Of a stretch of DNA of 64,000 bases, positions 1-14,500 are shown piece by piece. Position numbers and translations under genes: made by a program. The stretch's first letter is position 1. Every line of letters starts with the position of its first letter. This DNA is from Stratiolaelaps scimitus (taxonomy: Eukaryota; Arthropoda; Arachnida; Mesostigmata; Laelapidae), in contig JABWDB010000072.1 of the NCBI GenBank assembly GCA_019614645.1, positions 992,001-1,056,000 on the forward strand, written 5' to 3'. The notes beneath the pieces were generated by a model. The model had not been told where the DNA came from and made no database searches. It saw nothing but the letters and a program-made list of their open reading frames with translations.

Positions 1-3000
1 ACGACATGAGTGAGTATGATTAGTAGTATGCGGGTGTAGAAGAGGTGCGGATATGGACACCGGACAGTAGCAGTTTAACCAGGATGAAGCGAAGGCGCCT
101 AAGGTGAGTTAAGGGGTGGGTTTTATGCAATTCATTATATTCCCGCCGGTATCAGCCTTCTTCTAATCTCCCATCTCCTACTGATGTACATACATCCAGA
201 TACATACACATGACGTGTATATGAATGGACAGAAAGAGCTGAAGCTAAGGCTGAAAAAGTATTTTTTAGTTTGAAAATATTCATTGTCTGTCTATACTAG
301 CGGTTGTTCTCCGTAGATATTGCACGCGTATTCGATGTCAGGTGTGATTACAAACTGGAACGTTGATCATTCGTGTCATTGTTATAATACTTTTTAAATG
401 TCTATGAAATCGAGCCCATCATTCGTCACAGACCGTGCGCGGAGCTCAATTTCCCAACAAAACTTCATCTTCCTTCGCATCCCCCAAACCTCACCTTTTT
501 CTAGGTGAGACTCAATCTATTGAGTCAGATAGTTATACTATTTCGGATAATTTATTTTCGGAGAACCGTCCCTATTGTAGGGCGCAGCTCTTGAACGTTT
601 CTACCCTCATGAGTGGCGATACCCGATGGCACTTCCAGTCCTCCCCCCGGCCTGACTCCCGGTACCTTCATCTCTATCGTAGCCGATTGTCGCTCGTATT
701 ATAGTTTGTCTTAGTGCGCCCTGCTTTCGGAAACGACTAAGCCGCTATAATGATGGCTTTGGCGGACACCCAGAGGTATGGCGGGCACCCAACAGCGTGA
801 GTCAATACATTTGTGTCTTTGTGTCACTCTCGCTCTTGTCAAAGGAATCCGAACCAGCGCTCGCTTCGGTGCGCTGAGGCCCTTATTAGCCAGGCCTGTG
901 TCCGCACGAGCCAGAACGAGAAAGTGCTATCATATCTAGTTCTATAACAGGTCCGTGGATGGCCTTTCCTTTCCTCGTCCTTTTACTAATCTATATTTTA
1001 GTGGTAGATATGCTAATGATTTACAGTATTCTAAATGAATACTTCTACTATTGCTTACTCAATTACTTGCAGCGCATAAAAATAAACTGGTTAGTGTTTG
1101 TTTGAAAGAGAGGATATTGTCTCCGGATTGGTTCACTTGAAACAGATTGCGAGCGGCGTTCTGCGGTCGATGGCCATCTATTCGACCAACATCGAATCAT
1201 GTATCTTCGTACGTGTTCCATGTTGGTCAGGGTTCCTCGCCGTCTTTATTCAGTAGCTCGCCAATGCAATAATGCTTAGTACACTACAGCACCAGACACA
1301 GACATCGTATGCTCGTGGGCTATTATAAAATGGTGCATACGCCTTTTCTGCGTTGTATTTGAGCTCGGGTAAGTTGCAGGCTTAGGATAGGTATATGTGT
1401 TACTAGCAGAGGCCGCTCGAACGGGCTAATTTACATAGAGCGCCCTGTCGCTACGAGGAATGGACCTTTTCTGCACCACAGCAGTACGGTGAGCTGCATG
1501 CAATTCCTCTCCTGTGCACAGGCGAATAGAAGGCCAGCAGGGAGAGCCGAGATGAGGGCTTGACAGCGATTTAAAGGAGCGATCTCTTTGCGGCTCAGAG
1601 CTCGAACGACAGCATGCGATCTCGCCTCACCACCATACCCGGACTAGACCGTCGGGGTTCTGCGCTTCCTCGCCGATACGACGTGCGCAGACATCGCATA
1701 CGACGCGAGAAAAACGCCTTCAGCATGGACGGTCATACATCTATGAGGGATCAACAATGATGAGTTTTGCAGAGCAATGTCTTTTCTTCGTTCTGTGTCT
1801 GTGTTCGTGTGTGTGGTTAGACAGGGCAGCCACGTCCCCTGCTTGCCCCATAAATCGCTCCGGCGGGAAACTTGCCACCTGCCGAGGAGCATCTAAGACG
1901 GATGGCTATGAGACCGGTTGCTCGGCGTATGAACAGAGGACGAGAAGAAGATAGGAAATTGGAACAGCAGGATTGGGTTATGAATGATCCCAGAATGCTG
2001 GGAGCGAACGAGATGGACCGGTTCCCACTGGTGTCTCGCTGCAGCTAGGGGTAACTCGTCAAAAGACTAGCGGCCATCTCACTTTCTTTCTCACTTTCGC
2101 GCTTCCTCAACCATGATTACGTTACATATTGCAGTATATGTTCGATGCGCAATCGGTTAAGATCGTCGGGCAGTTTGATCTCTTCGCGTCACCGGAGAGG
2201 ACACTTGCTTGAGTAACTCTCAACAAATAGTCGTCGAGACCACATGCATATTTTTGCATCTACAGACATTTTGCAAATGCACTAACATCTGCGTGTTTTA
2301 TGCAAATGTTTTACCTGCACGTAGCATTGGCGTATCGCTAGTGGGGACGAAACGCTCGAAACTCACGGGAAATGTACTCATTCAGTGTTGGCCGAACTGT
2401 GATAGAGAAACTACTTGTATCGACATTGCTTAGAAGCGTGTATATAATGTATATGTTATCAGAGACCTGCGTCACCGGGCTTTGAAAAGATCTATTCGTA
2501 CAACACATGCATACTGTCCAAATCTACCAATAGCAAGTTCGACATGGCGCACGGATTCAGTCGGACCTAAAAGCCTGTGTAATGTGACCTTCGCTGGCGC
2601 ACTCCCTAGTATATCATCCGCTCACAAAACCCTGTTTTACCTCTTATGCGCCCACGTTAAGCTGCATTTCGAGTTGTAGCAGATATTATACACATCGGGT
2701 GAGGCTTTTCTATCTTCAGAAATGTATACCATGAATAAACATGCCTTTGGGGCAGAGTCAAGTGCAATACCGCTTTCTGAAACTCCTACGTTCCTTAATA
2801 GAAGGTCGTTGTTTTTGTTCTACTTCAGTTCTACTCAAACCTTTTCGAACCCCCTTTCAAATTCTCTTTGTCTAGCCCACTGCTTCACCTTGAGTAGTCC
2901 CCTCTAAGAGGACCAGACTCCAAACAACTCAAACAAAGCAGATATCATAAAGGGACATACGAGGACCATATCAGCAACTTGACTTCAACGGTACTTGACG

Positions 3001-4199
3001 CTCAACAAGTTATTCTCTCCAGTATCTCCCGCCCTCTACACAACCAAGATCATTATTCAACAAAGGAGTATAATGCTACTATATGTGCGCATTGTGCGCT
3101 TTCCTTGGGTGGAAAACATTTCTTTGCAATAACTTCGGGCAGGATTGCCGATTCCCGCTAATTAGGGCGGAGGATTTTCGTATATCTTGCGAGCGATGGT
3201 TAGGCTTCCCGCGCAGGGTACTGACGTGATACTCGTCAGCTTATCCTAATATTGGGATTACAGCAAGGCACCCCTAGAACCTAGAATCTAGTGCCGTCCC
3301 CTTGGTGAGGCTTCTCTCGCGATGAGGGGATGACTTGAGCCCAAGCCGTCTCGTTTCACTGGTAGCCTGCAGGAGACTGCGGCCGTTCGGGGCGCTAAGC
3401 TTGCTAGTCAAACGGGCTAGTCGTGTGCCGCACTTCAATTATCGCTCGCTTTTCGAGGAGAAACTTCCCTTGCCCACCAACAGTCTTCTCAAGCGCCCAC
3501 GGCTAAGGAGAACGTTGGCTAGGTTCTTGTGAAGATCTCTCTTCGAGGATAGGCTGGATCTACTAGCGATGGTCCGGCTTTGCCAGCGGAACTCGTGCCT
3601 GCGGACCACGCAAGAACCCAGGCTAAAGTCGGATAGTCGGCGAGAGCCTCATCAGCAAGACGAGGAGGCTCGACGCCTATGGCTTTAGGGCCAAGCGAGG
3701 CGTTCGGCGCTTGGAGCGATCATGAGGGAGCGACGCGTGCGCGCCCGAATTGCGCTGGGTACCATGGACAAGCGACGCAGGTGGCGTTTGTGTCTCGTAA
3801 TCCAGGCCACTCCTTGCTCGCCTGTATTAGGCCTCCCGTACGTTTAGGTAACTTCAAAACGCTCGTCCTTCTAGATTTCGGGCTACTTCTTTGAAAATTC
3901 GCCGCGTTCACCAAGCGCATTTGGCAGGCACTCTTTAACAGTGCATCGTTCACATTGGACCACGCATTATCTGTTCGTCTCTATTTTTTTTACTCTTTGC
4001 TCAGCGTCACGATCATTATACTCGACTTTCATAACGACGTTTGCAATAACAATACACCCATCCTCACTTGTTCGTTTAGCACAATGCAAAGAGGAACTAC
4101 TATTTCCCTACGACATCAGGGGGTCAGTCAGATATATTGTGTATTCCTTGTGTTCCCTGGCAGTAGTAGTAGCAGTTGTAGCTTGATAGTGGTTTGGTA
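1..4199. other. no gene seen
   Basis: Mixed-composition sequence with only short open frames. An octamer-like ATGCAAAT site occurs near 2,300. A GC-richer part at 3,300-3,900 has no recognisable protein. Confidence 0.5.
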
Positions 4200-5560
4200 G
4201 CTTGTGTAGGCTAAACACTCACCTGCACTCTCCGTTTTGTCAGGCACGGCTGGTGGTTCGTATCCTCGCTTGCTTCTAACGGCGGGCCGAATGCTTCTGG
4301 TGTCCTGACTTTGCTCTTGTGGTTTGTGCGTTTGTCCTTTTCGGCCGCGGCACGTGCCTAAGCTACAACGCCATCGAATCGTCCTGCATTCAGTGCAGGC
4401 CGCCACGAACCTCCTATTGCTTCGGCTGCGTCGTCGTCGTCGTCGTCCTCCTTTTCGTAGCTGTTTCTTCGTTGTTTGCTGCAGTCCGTTCCTGGTGTCC
4501 ACTTCTGGCTCTGCGGATGGGCCCAGATGTGTGGTGCGGTGCGGCCAAGCCTGCCTCGCCGCTTTTCTCGCGGATCGTTGCCTGTGCGAGGCCTGGCTAC
4601 ACGTCGGGTGCGTGGCCGGCAGTCCGCGAGTCCGCACTCCGGCACCGCAGAGGCCCCTGGGCCTGTTTGCGCTCAGCCTGCTCTGTCCTCTCCTCCCTTG
4701 CGCCCTCGCGCCCCTCCACTCCAGCCCCGCCTGCTCCCAGCCAACGAGGCCCGCAGTGCATGACGTCACAGCCAATGGCTGGCCGTTCTCGGCACGCCTG
4801 CAGGCCTATTGGAGGAAGGCCCCCGCGTCTCCCCAACTTACCCCACTCAGCACGCCAACCGACCGCTCTCATTGGGCCGGCGTGTGCGGGCCACCACTGC
4901 CACTGCAGGCAGTGGTGTGGCCGAGGGCATCGCATACGAACGTCGGGTACCGTACTGAACTACTACCGTCGTACGACCGCCATCGAATACTGTACACACG
5001 CATACAGGCTAGCTATCCTGCCTGCCGCCGGCAGCGACTAGCACGGTGGTCTTCCTGATCCGCAGCAGGGGACCGGCTGGAGGAGCTATGCGGCTGGCGC
5101 TGCTACTGCGCAATGACGGAACGACCGTCTCTTTCGGAGACTGACGGCTTCGTCGGTGGCGGCCGCTGCCGTTGAGGGTGTTAGCCTCGTTGCTGCAGGT
5201 GACGGCGTAAGCGCCGCAGATGTGCGCACAGGGAAAGGAGTTGTGGCTGAATGCGACGGTGACGCTACCTCGTGAAGAAGGCCAGACGCGCTACGGAGGC
5301 TCCGGAGCAGCACGGAATTCTTTCCACCTGTTCCATCCGCCTCTATTTCCACTGGCGCTGCTGCGATGGAGCGAGCAGCGCAGGCGGATGTGCCATGTTC
5401 GTCGTACAATTGTGCCTGCCGTCGCAAATCTCCTCCTCGCAGCTAGGCAACGCTGTTTTCTCCGGAACCCCATCGGTCTACCAATGCCGTCGATTGTGCC
5501 GCTGAACCGCCGTCCCCACGAGGTACAAGAGCAATGCGGAGCAGACTTGAGTTGAATGAG
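4200..5560. promoter_or_regulatory. GC-rich, CpG-rich island with CRE and CCAAT motifs
   Basis: A palindromic CRE (TGACGTCA, 4761-4768) is followed by CCAAT at 4772-4776 and inverted CCAAT boxes (ATTGG) at 4808-4812 and 4871-4875. A 10-bp hairpin lies at 4892-4917 and (GTC)n at 4430-4447. All six frames are unusually open, which follows from base composition. It looks like a promoter, possibly working both ways, but no attached gene is identified. Confidence 0.4.
4892..4917. other. hairpin in the GC-rich island
   Basis: CACCACTGCC (4892-4901) and GGCAGTGGTG (4908-4917) are perfect complements with a 6-nt loop. Confidence 0.7.
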
Positions 5561-6948
5561 GCGCTGCCGTTGCGATCCAGCCTCTAAGGGACGTGGGTAA
5601 CAACCGGAAGGCGTTACGCTTGGCTTCGTTGAGCGCTGCAGCGGGTAAAGGGGTGGTATCTGGGTGGACGACCTACTGAGTACATAAGCAGCCAGACCAT
5701 GTGCAGGGACAACCGTGCGCACCAATAGGTAACGCACAACGAAAATTGGCGAGAGGGTCGATTCAGCGGAATCATGAGACTGCTGTGCAGACTGCTGTGT
5801 TGGCGTCGGTAGAGGCTAAACCAGCTCGATGGGATGTCTCACCACCAACCGAGCGCAAGCGTCGTCCTTCTTGAAGAAGGCGTTTGTGCTCGTGACGACG
5901 GTGGTGGCCTTGCGCCCTAGTGCCAGCTTTCATGACGGCCAACTAGCTGCTTGTCCGATAGCTCACTCTCTCGAGTAGTTGAGAGCTGAATTGAGGCCGA
6001 GTGCACGACCCGCAAGCTTGTGGCATACCGACGTCAACATCCGCACACACAAAACACCCACTGGCACGAGGGTGAACGTGGGGCCAGGAAGTCAGTGGGT
6101 AGAAAACTGTTCGCGGCGTTGCTCACGAATGCTGAGACGTGCATTCCCTATAACAGGCACTGTTAGCCTTACGCAGTATAACCCGACTGCCTCTGTGTGA
6201 GATCCATGTGCGAGACCCCTGTCAGTTAAGACGCCGCTGGGGCGGCTCTGCCGCCATCTGTGCGACGTCCTCCCGGTGCTGAGCGGGCAAGTTCTCTTTT
6301 TTTCATTCTTGGTAACGATGGAACAGCGATGACGAAAAGCGCTTGATTCGCGTAAAAAGTTCGTTCTTCTTCGTTCAGCAGCAGAAGCCCTTCGGAAACT
6401 TTTAAATCGAATTCGCCTACTTCGTAGCCAGTAAGCTCTATGACCACTCGCTCAATTCGTTATCTTCCTCTTCAGCTCGTTTCTCAGCTTCATCTGCTGT
6501 TGTCGCTACCCGGGTCGTCCGCCTCTTCAAAGGTGGACCAGAAAAGTCGTGCGAGTTTATCGAGGGTTTGCCGCGTGTCCAATGACGGACAGTGAAAAGA
6601 TACATTTTCGTCACACACCTAGTCACAATATAGCAATTGCGTACGCTAATTAAATACCTATCAAATAGTTTGGAAAGTATAACAATATGACAATACAATG
6701 AGGAGATGCCAAGATTAGAGCGAGAGTCGGGTCGAGAGCGATGTCAAGCCATAAATAATAAAATAAATGATAAAAAGGATACCAAGATACTTCTTCAGTA
6801 GGTAGGCTGATATGTTTTCATTATATGTGCGAGCCCTTGAATCTTCTACTTTTTTTTTGAAAAGTTATCAATAAGGAGTAAAGGTAAAGATTTACTGGCT
6901 TATTAAAGAAGCTGCACTTTCACAATGCTTAAGCTCTATTATATGTCA
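5561..6948. other. no gene seen
   Basis: No frame with a recognisable domain. Composition falls from GC-rich to AT-rich across the stretch. Confidence 0.45.
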
Positions 6949-7021
6949 CGCAGCGGGGCTTGAACCCGTCGCCTCTGGCTTTCGACAGCCACAGACTTAA
7001 CCGCCCAAGCCACCTCGTTGA
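6949..7021 (-). repeat. tRNA-like element (decayed tRNA or SINE head)
   Basis: On the minus strand an A-box-like GGTGGCTTGGGCGG and a B-box GGGTTCAAGCCCC are spaced as in a tRNA, with an anticodon-arm-like GGCTGTCGAAAGCC between them. The two ends (CAACGAGG and GCTGCG) do not pair well, so I do not call a functional tRNA. Confidence 0.5.
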
Positions 7022-9679
7022 TGGGACTAGTTCTGTTTTACCATTTCGAATAGTAACTTTACGCCCTCGTCTATTTTGTGATATTTGACTAATTGTTTTA
7101 CTCACACAGGTGTAAGTTTCAGATTTGTTGCAGTTGTATTTCGGATGGTTTAGTTTTAGATGGCAATAACTCGTCTATCTGCATGTTCATGAGGTGTGCA
7201 TATTTACAATGACCTTTTACATACCGCAACGATATAATTGTGACTATATCACGATAAGCGTGTAACAGCATTAGGCGATGTTAAGTTCTATTTAAGACGA
7301 AATAATAAAACTGTCTCTGACTCAGTTAATTGAGTGGAGACGGTTTCCGATTGATTGAGTGTGATGTGCTAAATTAACGAACGGAGCATTTCAGCTGGCT
7401 GAGTTGGCCAACAGATATCAAATGCTTAGAAATAGCACAAACCTTGGAGGATTGCACTGCAGCAGCTGCTGTGGTTGGAGTAAGAGCAGATCCGGAGCTC
7501 TCTCCGACACCTGGCCAATGGAGTCCCTGATGGCCCCTCACACGCGAGACAGCAATATACACCTGAAACCAAGAATGACCCCGAATGAGAGGCTGTTGAG
7601 CACACGCACTGTTGTACAGACTGACTCTACACAGACTACTTCCGTTCCTGGCCTGTGTGATTCACACATTTCTTCTACGAGTCTGTATTGTCTAGGACAC
7701 ACTATGGCGGCGTTATGGGATCCCAGTTCAGCTTGCAGCTGCTGACTATTACAACATGTTGTCACTTGAGAAATCTGTAAGGAAACATTCTTGCCGAAGT
7801 CGCCAACGAAACTGGGCGCCTGAATTAAGGAATCTCTCAGCATGAAGCTCTGTACCCAACTATTATTATAGGTTTATATATATTATATGTATATATATAT
7901 ATATATATGGGATGGAAACGAGAAGATGAGAGATGTTGTCTTGAGCAGACCGAGTGGCTGAGTGTGCACATAAAAGATCCAGCTGAAGTGGCTCCCAACA
8001 TCGAGGCCCCATTTTGAAGGGTAAACTTTTTCATATATATATATATATATATATTGGAATACCATGGACAATAATAATTCGTTTTAAATGCAGTGTCAAC
8101 GAACCACGGCAGCACAGCACCACAGCTCAGCGGAGCTTAGTTCAGCTCACCTAGTGTATTTGTATGTAATGTGTATTTATACGTATGACCAACCAGCTAC
8201 AAGCGAGTTGATGCATGCCACGTCATGTCTCGCAGCTGGCATTTGGTTTGCGCGCAAGCGCGGATAATGCGGTTATATGCGACTAACGGCGGTCGGTTAC
8301 TTCTGTTGTTAATTAAGCGTGATCCTTCCTGCTTAATGAGATAATTAACAGGACCAGCAAAGTAGTGTGTCTGGTCGGGTGCCCAAGGCTCATTGTATAA
8401 CGTCAACAACGGCAACCCCGACCTCATTAGCGTGGATACTAAGACCAAACCAATACATGTGTCCACCGAGATATCGGCAAAGTCACTGAACCTAACTAAG
8501 CCAGGCCAAACAATCACGGATATAACACTCACAGAATTGCGAAGCCTTAAAACGCGATAACCAAGTGAAGTATCTCGAATGGTTTGATAAACCTCACCCC
8601 ATAGTTTCCGTAGGTAATAAGATCTAAGTTGCCTTCAAATTAGCCCTGACCCTTAAACCATTGGACCCTATTGCTAAACAGTGCGGGCAGTTGGACCACT
8701 GAGGCGTTATGGATGTCCTTGTTTAAAAGCTCGTTTCAAAACAGAAACCACCTAAGTCCCAAGCATGTATTTTGAGATCGGTTTACAGAAGCGCCAAAAC
8801 ACAGTAGACGCGCTTTTCATTAATAATAAATTGAGCGGTTAGTTCTATGGCATTATTCGAATGTTCTATTTTCACATGTCCAATTCGATGCTGGTTTTGC
8901 CTTTATGCGCCAAAGATCCATAGAGGTATCATGTGTAAAACTAAACATATTTCCCTTTTTCGACACCAATCTGGACAAGGTGCTTGCTACAAGGAAGCAA
9001 TTTCAAACCGTGATCATAATGTACGACGCAGACCAAACTGAGTTTGAATCTGAAAACGGCCTTCCATAAATTTTTGGAAGTGAAGGACGCTTGTTGCTGG
9101 TTTTAAGAGCGAATATAATAGCGAAAGTGAAGATGGGATCTTCAAGAATGAGCTTTTCACTTCACGTGGAAAAACAGATCTCTAGTCAAGGTTCTAACGA
9201 AGCTAATACGATCTAAGAAAAACCATATCGTCGGCTCGGAACCTCAACGTGCGACATATAAGCTTGATCCCTTATGATTTCTACTGGAAAATGACGATAG
9301 TTTCGAAAGTCCTGCATGCTCCTTTGAGGGGCTCCTTCGTAACACTTGTCGACAAAACCGCGCCAGTACCCCGCGTCACTAATGTTATTCCAGGTAGAAT
9401 CACACTATGCGGTTTGCAATGACAGCCTCGTTGCGCGTACGGGCTTTAAATGTTCCTACCTGCTAAAGCAATCAAATCGATGTGCCTTCCGGAAGGCATC
9501 TTCGTGAAGCTCGAGAGCGCTTCTTCGGGAGGAATACATGTTTCATACTATCTCTACTATCGTTGGGTGTCTCGACACATTCGTCTCATGTCTTGCACAC
9601 TCTGTTATACGAGTTCCTTAGCCTACGGCCGCAGTCTATTATTCCGTATACTATATACAGTCTTTCATTTTGCCCTAAC
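7022..9679. other. no gene seen apart from TA tracts
   Basis: Short open frames only, of no known family. Confidence 0.45.
7889..8055. repeat. two (TA)n tracts
   Basis: Tracts at 7889-7908 and 8032-8055, about 125 bp apart. Confidence 0.9.
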
Positions 9680-10720
9680 CAACTCGTAGCGGTCGTGGTG
9701 GTGGTGGTCGCAGCAGCTGCAGCAGCTGCGGTGCTGGATCGTGCTCGCGCTGAGTTCCGAGCTCAACGTTGCGAATACTTTGCCCGAAGCGGCTCCCGAA
9801 GTTTCCGTCTTGATTCGCAGTACTCTCCGTGTGCCGATAGCGCTGAGAGATCATTACGATTCTCGGCACGTCTCAGAGCGAAATGGTAGAACTATCCTTC
9901 GGACGCAAGAGCGTCGTCCACAATGGAAACGGGAATAAATGGCTTATCCCAGATCACAATTCACACACAGTTGCTGATGACACACAGAGAGCGACACCGG
10001 TCGGTCGGTCGGTCTTTCTCTCTGTTTGGACGATGGGATTGGGCTCCGCTGCGCAGACGGCTGTAGTGACGACAGCGATAGCACCAGCAGCCCGGGACCA
10101 AAAGGGTACCTCGAAGGATGGATATGCTCTGTCAGACTCCAAGGACAGAAGGAAATACCGCGTTGGGGCAGGGCACGCGGAGAAAAAATAAGAGAATGAA
10201 ACAAGAGCAGGAAAAAGGATATCGAAGGCATCGTCGCCGACGGCTACAGCCGGCCGCAAATGGCAAAAAACAAGAAGATGTGGAAGGCGGACAAATTTGC
10301 GCGCCTGAAACATATCAACGACGCGGGATCCTCGCCTTGAGTCTAAGGGTCTCCCTCTGACTAACAATGAGCGATGTATGGGACTAACGGAATGTTTCTG
10401 CCCAGCCATCGCTGATCCGAACACAATCGCCTGACGCCGAACGCAGTGAGGGGTAGCCATGATGATGACGCCGATGACAACGACGATGCTTCGCCTGGCG
10501 CCTAACCCGTGCAACGCCGGGGTCGAAATACAACAGCCCAACAAAAAGGGGAACATTGGAAGAGAAGAGTAATGCAAATTCAAAGGGCAAGACGCCTAAA
10601 CGAAACATAGGACCCGAAGGATCGACGCAAGCCAGAGGAGTTCGCGAACAGGGTTCGGGCCGGGGGTGCTTTGGAGCTACCATGCAAACGAAGGTGGGCA
10701 AGGTGGGCAAATTTGACTTC
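9680..10720. other. GC-rich stretch with triplet and GGTC repeats, no gene assigned
   Basis: Contains GTG and GCAGCT repeats at 9,690-9,735 and (GGTC)n at about 9,998-10,013. Several overlapping open frames exist on both strands without known domains. Confidence 0.3.
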
Positions 10721-11393
10721 ATTTATGTGATACATCATCACCGAGAGCTAGAGAAAAGACACGGAATACATATATTAGCTAATGGTACCATTAAAATACC
10801 TGAAAAGATATATCATTCGGAAAATCGTCAAGGAAAAAACACAGGTTACATCGAACGGAAAATGCGTGTACTTAAGAGCTTTATGTACACGGCACGGCGG
10901 GTGGGTGAGACAATGGTAGCTGCAATGGCAACTGTTGACCAGAATGAGTATAACCTTTTGGCGTTCTGAGCGAATAAGTGAACATTCTTACACGTGTAGT
11001 TTCCGTCATTCATTCAAACATTATTCGCATAGCATTTGTAGCATTCATGCTCTCTCTCTCTCTCTATGTATACGTATACTGTAATGCAGTAAGTTTACGA
11101 AATTATTGTGACGAACCATAGTTGTTACTAAAGTCATTCGCTAGCTAATATTATAGATGAAGGCTAGGAATTGTCGTTTGTACACCATCGGTGTTACATA
11201 GACTGATATAACCGCTTCATACAAAGTAAATATTAAAGTACACGGAGCAATTCGGCCGATTCGCTTGATAATTATTTGACCGTTTAGTCAAGTAGTCTGG
11301 TCTTTATTGCACCAGAATGAGGTATCTGACACTTCTGTAATATGATTGTCTTCTTGATGTGTAAGTGTTTGGTGTGTGGTGTGTTTGGTGTGT

Positions 11394-11503
11394 AAGGCAG
11401 AGAATAAGCAAAGGTGGCCCCGACAGGTCCTCATAGTAATACCTAAAAGGTTAAGAGCTGAGGCCTGTCAGATAGGGAAACAGCTGGGAGTCAGCTCGAA
11501 AAA
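11394..11503 (+). repeat. dispersed repeat family R1, copy A
   Basis: Starts AAGGCAGAGAATAAGCAAAG and runs through GGTGGCCCCGACAGGTCCTC and CCTAAAAGGTTAAGAGCTGA to GGGAGTCAGCTCGAA. About 95% like copy B, but without its poly-A and first 50 bp. Confidence 0.8.
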
Positions 11504-14500
11504 CGGTATAAGTGTTTATTCGGAAGAACGCACTATCCGTAATATTATCATGAAAGTGCTAAATGTCGAAGTTGAGGAATACGCTAGGAGGAATATGCGA
11601 CAGCTTCAAGGTCGCACGTACCTTCTGGGCTCGGTGTCGGCTGCTCACTCGCCTTCACCGTAGTGGAAAATTACACTGTTTATAAATTGACGCGCAACGC
11701 ATTTAGAGAACGTCGTTTTGTCGAAGCACAATTTGAGAACGATCCACCGATTATGGTTCGTTTTATCGTTAAAGATAGAAGTGGCACATTGAATATTGCG
11801 CAACTATCAATAAGATTATTATTCTTATTATTATTGCATACAGATATATACAAGGTCTATTTTGTAATAACCACATCGTAACGTATCCTAGTTGTCGTAC
11901 GTGCATGACAGATCTTGTTCGCTTTATATTCCACTAAAGACGAAATGATCGGATGATAATCAACTTCATCAGCTACATATGTACTCACATGTTTCTGCAC
12001 CTGGCCACAAATCGTTATGTTGCCAGGAACTCTATTTGGATTGGAGCCATTCCTATTTCGTTTCCCGCTCATTTTAGCCCCGAACGGTCGTTGCCAATTC
12101 CAACCTGTTCTGGGATGTGAGCTCCTTCCCTCGCGGCTATAGTGTAGCCATGCGTTAAAAATCGCTTAATTTCGGGTTTCCCGCCCGTTTGAGTTCCACA
12201 CGAGCGACCAGGTTACGAGTTCTGCGCGGCAACGGGCATGTTCAACCCGAATCACTTATACTAACGGCACTTGTCGCAGGGGCAATAAGAACTCACTCAC
12301 GAATTTTTCTTAGTAAGATCCGTTTTTCGTTTGGATAGTAACAAAAAAAAAATTGAATCCAGTAGTTCAGCGAATGCCATTGCCCCCCTTAACTTGCAAG
12401 CCTCGAATTAGTACCAAAGTCCAGTGTTTGGTGATTACAAGCGAGCAGAACGTACCAAATACGATTCTTCACTGATTTAACTTCACCTGACCTCCTCACT
12501 GCTCCAAACATCTCGAACCTCAGTTCCAGTCTCGAGTGCTTGTCCGCTTCGCTTCATGACCGCGTTCGTATAGGCTTTTTCCCGCACCTCTTCCATTCGG
12601 GAGGGGCCGGAGGCACTTTGGCTTCCGTCATGGCGAGTTAATCAGGCTCTCTCAGCCAGCATTTCCATGTCAACCCACTCCGAACCACACATGGCATGGC
12701 AATGTTGTGAGAGGAGGGGTCCATCCCATGTGGTACTGGGTGCTGCAGTTTCACGGAACACCGTGTTAAAACAAATTGCTCACTACCGCTCTCGTGATCG
12801 TGACAAGGTAATTTCACTGGACATTTATTTTGATAAGTGTCAACCTACACGCAACGACGGATGGGTTGCAACTCGGTAGCATAATAAAGGTTTGCGTTGA
12901 TTGTTCCGGTCGCGTGCTCATTCAGTCACAGATTGACCCAGTTGATTCTTGTCCACCGACTTCTCCCAGTTCAGCTCGCCCTTAAGGGACATCTTCTATT
13001 GCACGTAGAGCTGTACATTTGAATAACTAGTCGTTGTAAGAAATACGAAGCTGTCTTGGCGTCCTGAGGTAAAAAGCGACAGATCCAAGATCAGATACAA
13101 CAGGATAATGTCAAACGTCTTCATTGCTGTTACTTGCTTTGCATGGCTATGATATGTCGCAATGCTAACAATTATGCTGCCTATATATCGTGCTTCGCGG
13201 GATGCTTATGACCCATCGTAATGTATAAAAATGCAGCAGTGCCCAATGGACATGTTTGGTGCAAACCTTTAAGTCGAACATATGTCCGCTACTCTGCATA
13301 AATATAGTAGGTGAACAGTACCTACCTCGAATCTATGTTGAAACTATTTATAAATAACGTTCTAGGCAGCTCAACGAGACTGCTCGCGCCGTGCTTGAAA
13401 AATGCGCGACCGATAGTTTTATATAGCCACGAAGTCGGTGTCTACGCGAAAATGGCAATGTGACTGGCAAATTGTGGCTTGCGTATGTTAAAACATGGTC
13501 AAGAATCTAGACCAATCTATTGGGCTACACAAAGGTTTCCAGATTTAACAGCTTCACTCATAGTGGTGACCAAATGCGGAGGGCATAACGCTAGATAAAA
13601 GTGGCAAGTCGTGAGTCGCTGCAAGTTCATAATTCATATCCTCCCACATAATTCTGGAAAGGCCTAGTGTGTAGACGGGCAATCATACGATGGGCGCGGA
13701 CTTTCTGAACATCGGCTATATTGTGCTTGTCAGTAAGTCCACACAGGAGTTCCGCATAGAAGTACTTCAAACACTTCCCCCGAGACACTTCATCGAACGG
13801 ACAAATCGTACGAAACTACATACAGCTTTTCCGTATGCGATAGTGGGCGCAAGTGTTTCCAAAATTCAATCCTGCACAAAACTTCAAGTATAAGCCCTAT
13901 GGTCGGAACCGTTGACTTATCACAGCTGTGAACCAATGTGCAAAAGAAAACGCCGTACAAGGAAGTGATAGAAGAAATCTCCAAACTTTCAAACAATTAC
14001 TAGAATTTAATATATACTCACATGAATGTACAAAAGCTAACGAAGTTGAAGATCGTGGCCAGTTGAATCGAGGGTCGGTCAGGTTTCGAATTGATATATG
14101 AAGATCTCTGCCTTTCACAGCGTTTGAATAAAGGTTATGGGTGCAATGTACACATCAGCTATCACCGATCCTTAACCTTGCCGCCCACGTCTTCGTCGAC
14201 ACAAACTGAACAGGCTATATATACTCGTTTCAGCCTGCACCACCGACGCCTCACTTATACATATTCTACTCACGGGGTGCGAACATACGAAGCGGAGAGT
14301 AACTCTAGCCGATAACATGGCAACCGCAGGCAACCACAGATATGTTGTATCTTGCTTACATCAATACCGTATTGACGCTAGTTCTACTACGTCGGCACTA
14401 TCAACTACGCCTGCATGGCTCTCACGCATACTAGTGGTGGTAAGACACGCTTTCTCTGCATCTCTTTCACTCCCTTGCACTCTGCGAGAATCATTCTATA

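Noticed and set aside
4128..5058. Open frames of 215-244 residues on both strands and in overlapping frames
   Set aside because: All frames are open because stops are rare in this GC-rich stretch. The translations are low-complexity and show no domain or consistent splice pattern.
10556..10969. 137-residue plus-strand open frame
   Set aside because: Basic and low-complexity with no known motif. No supporting splice or promoter signal.
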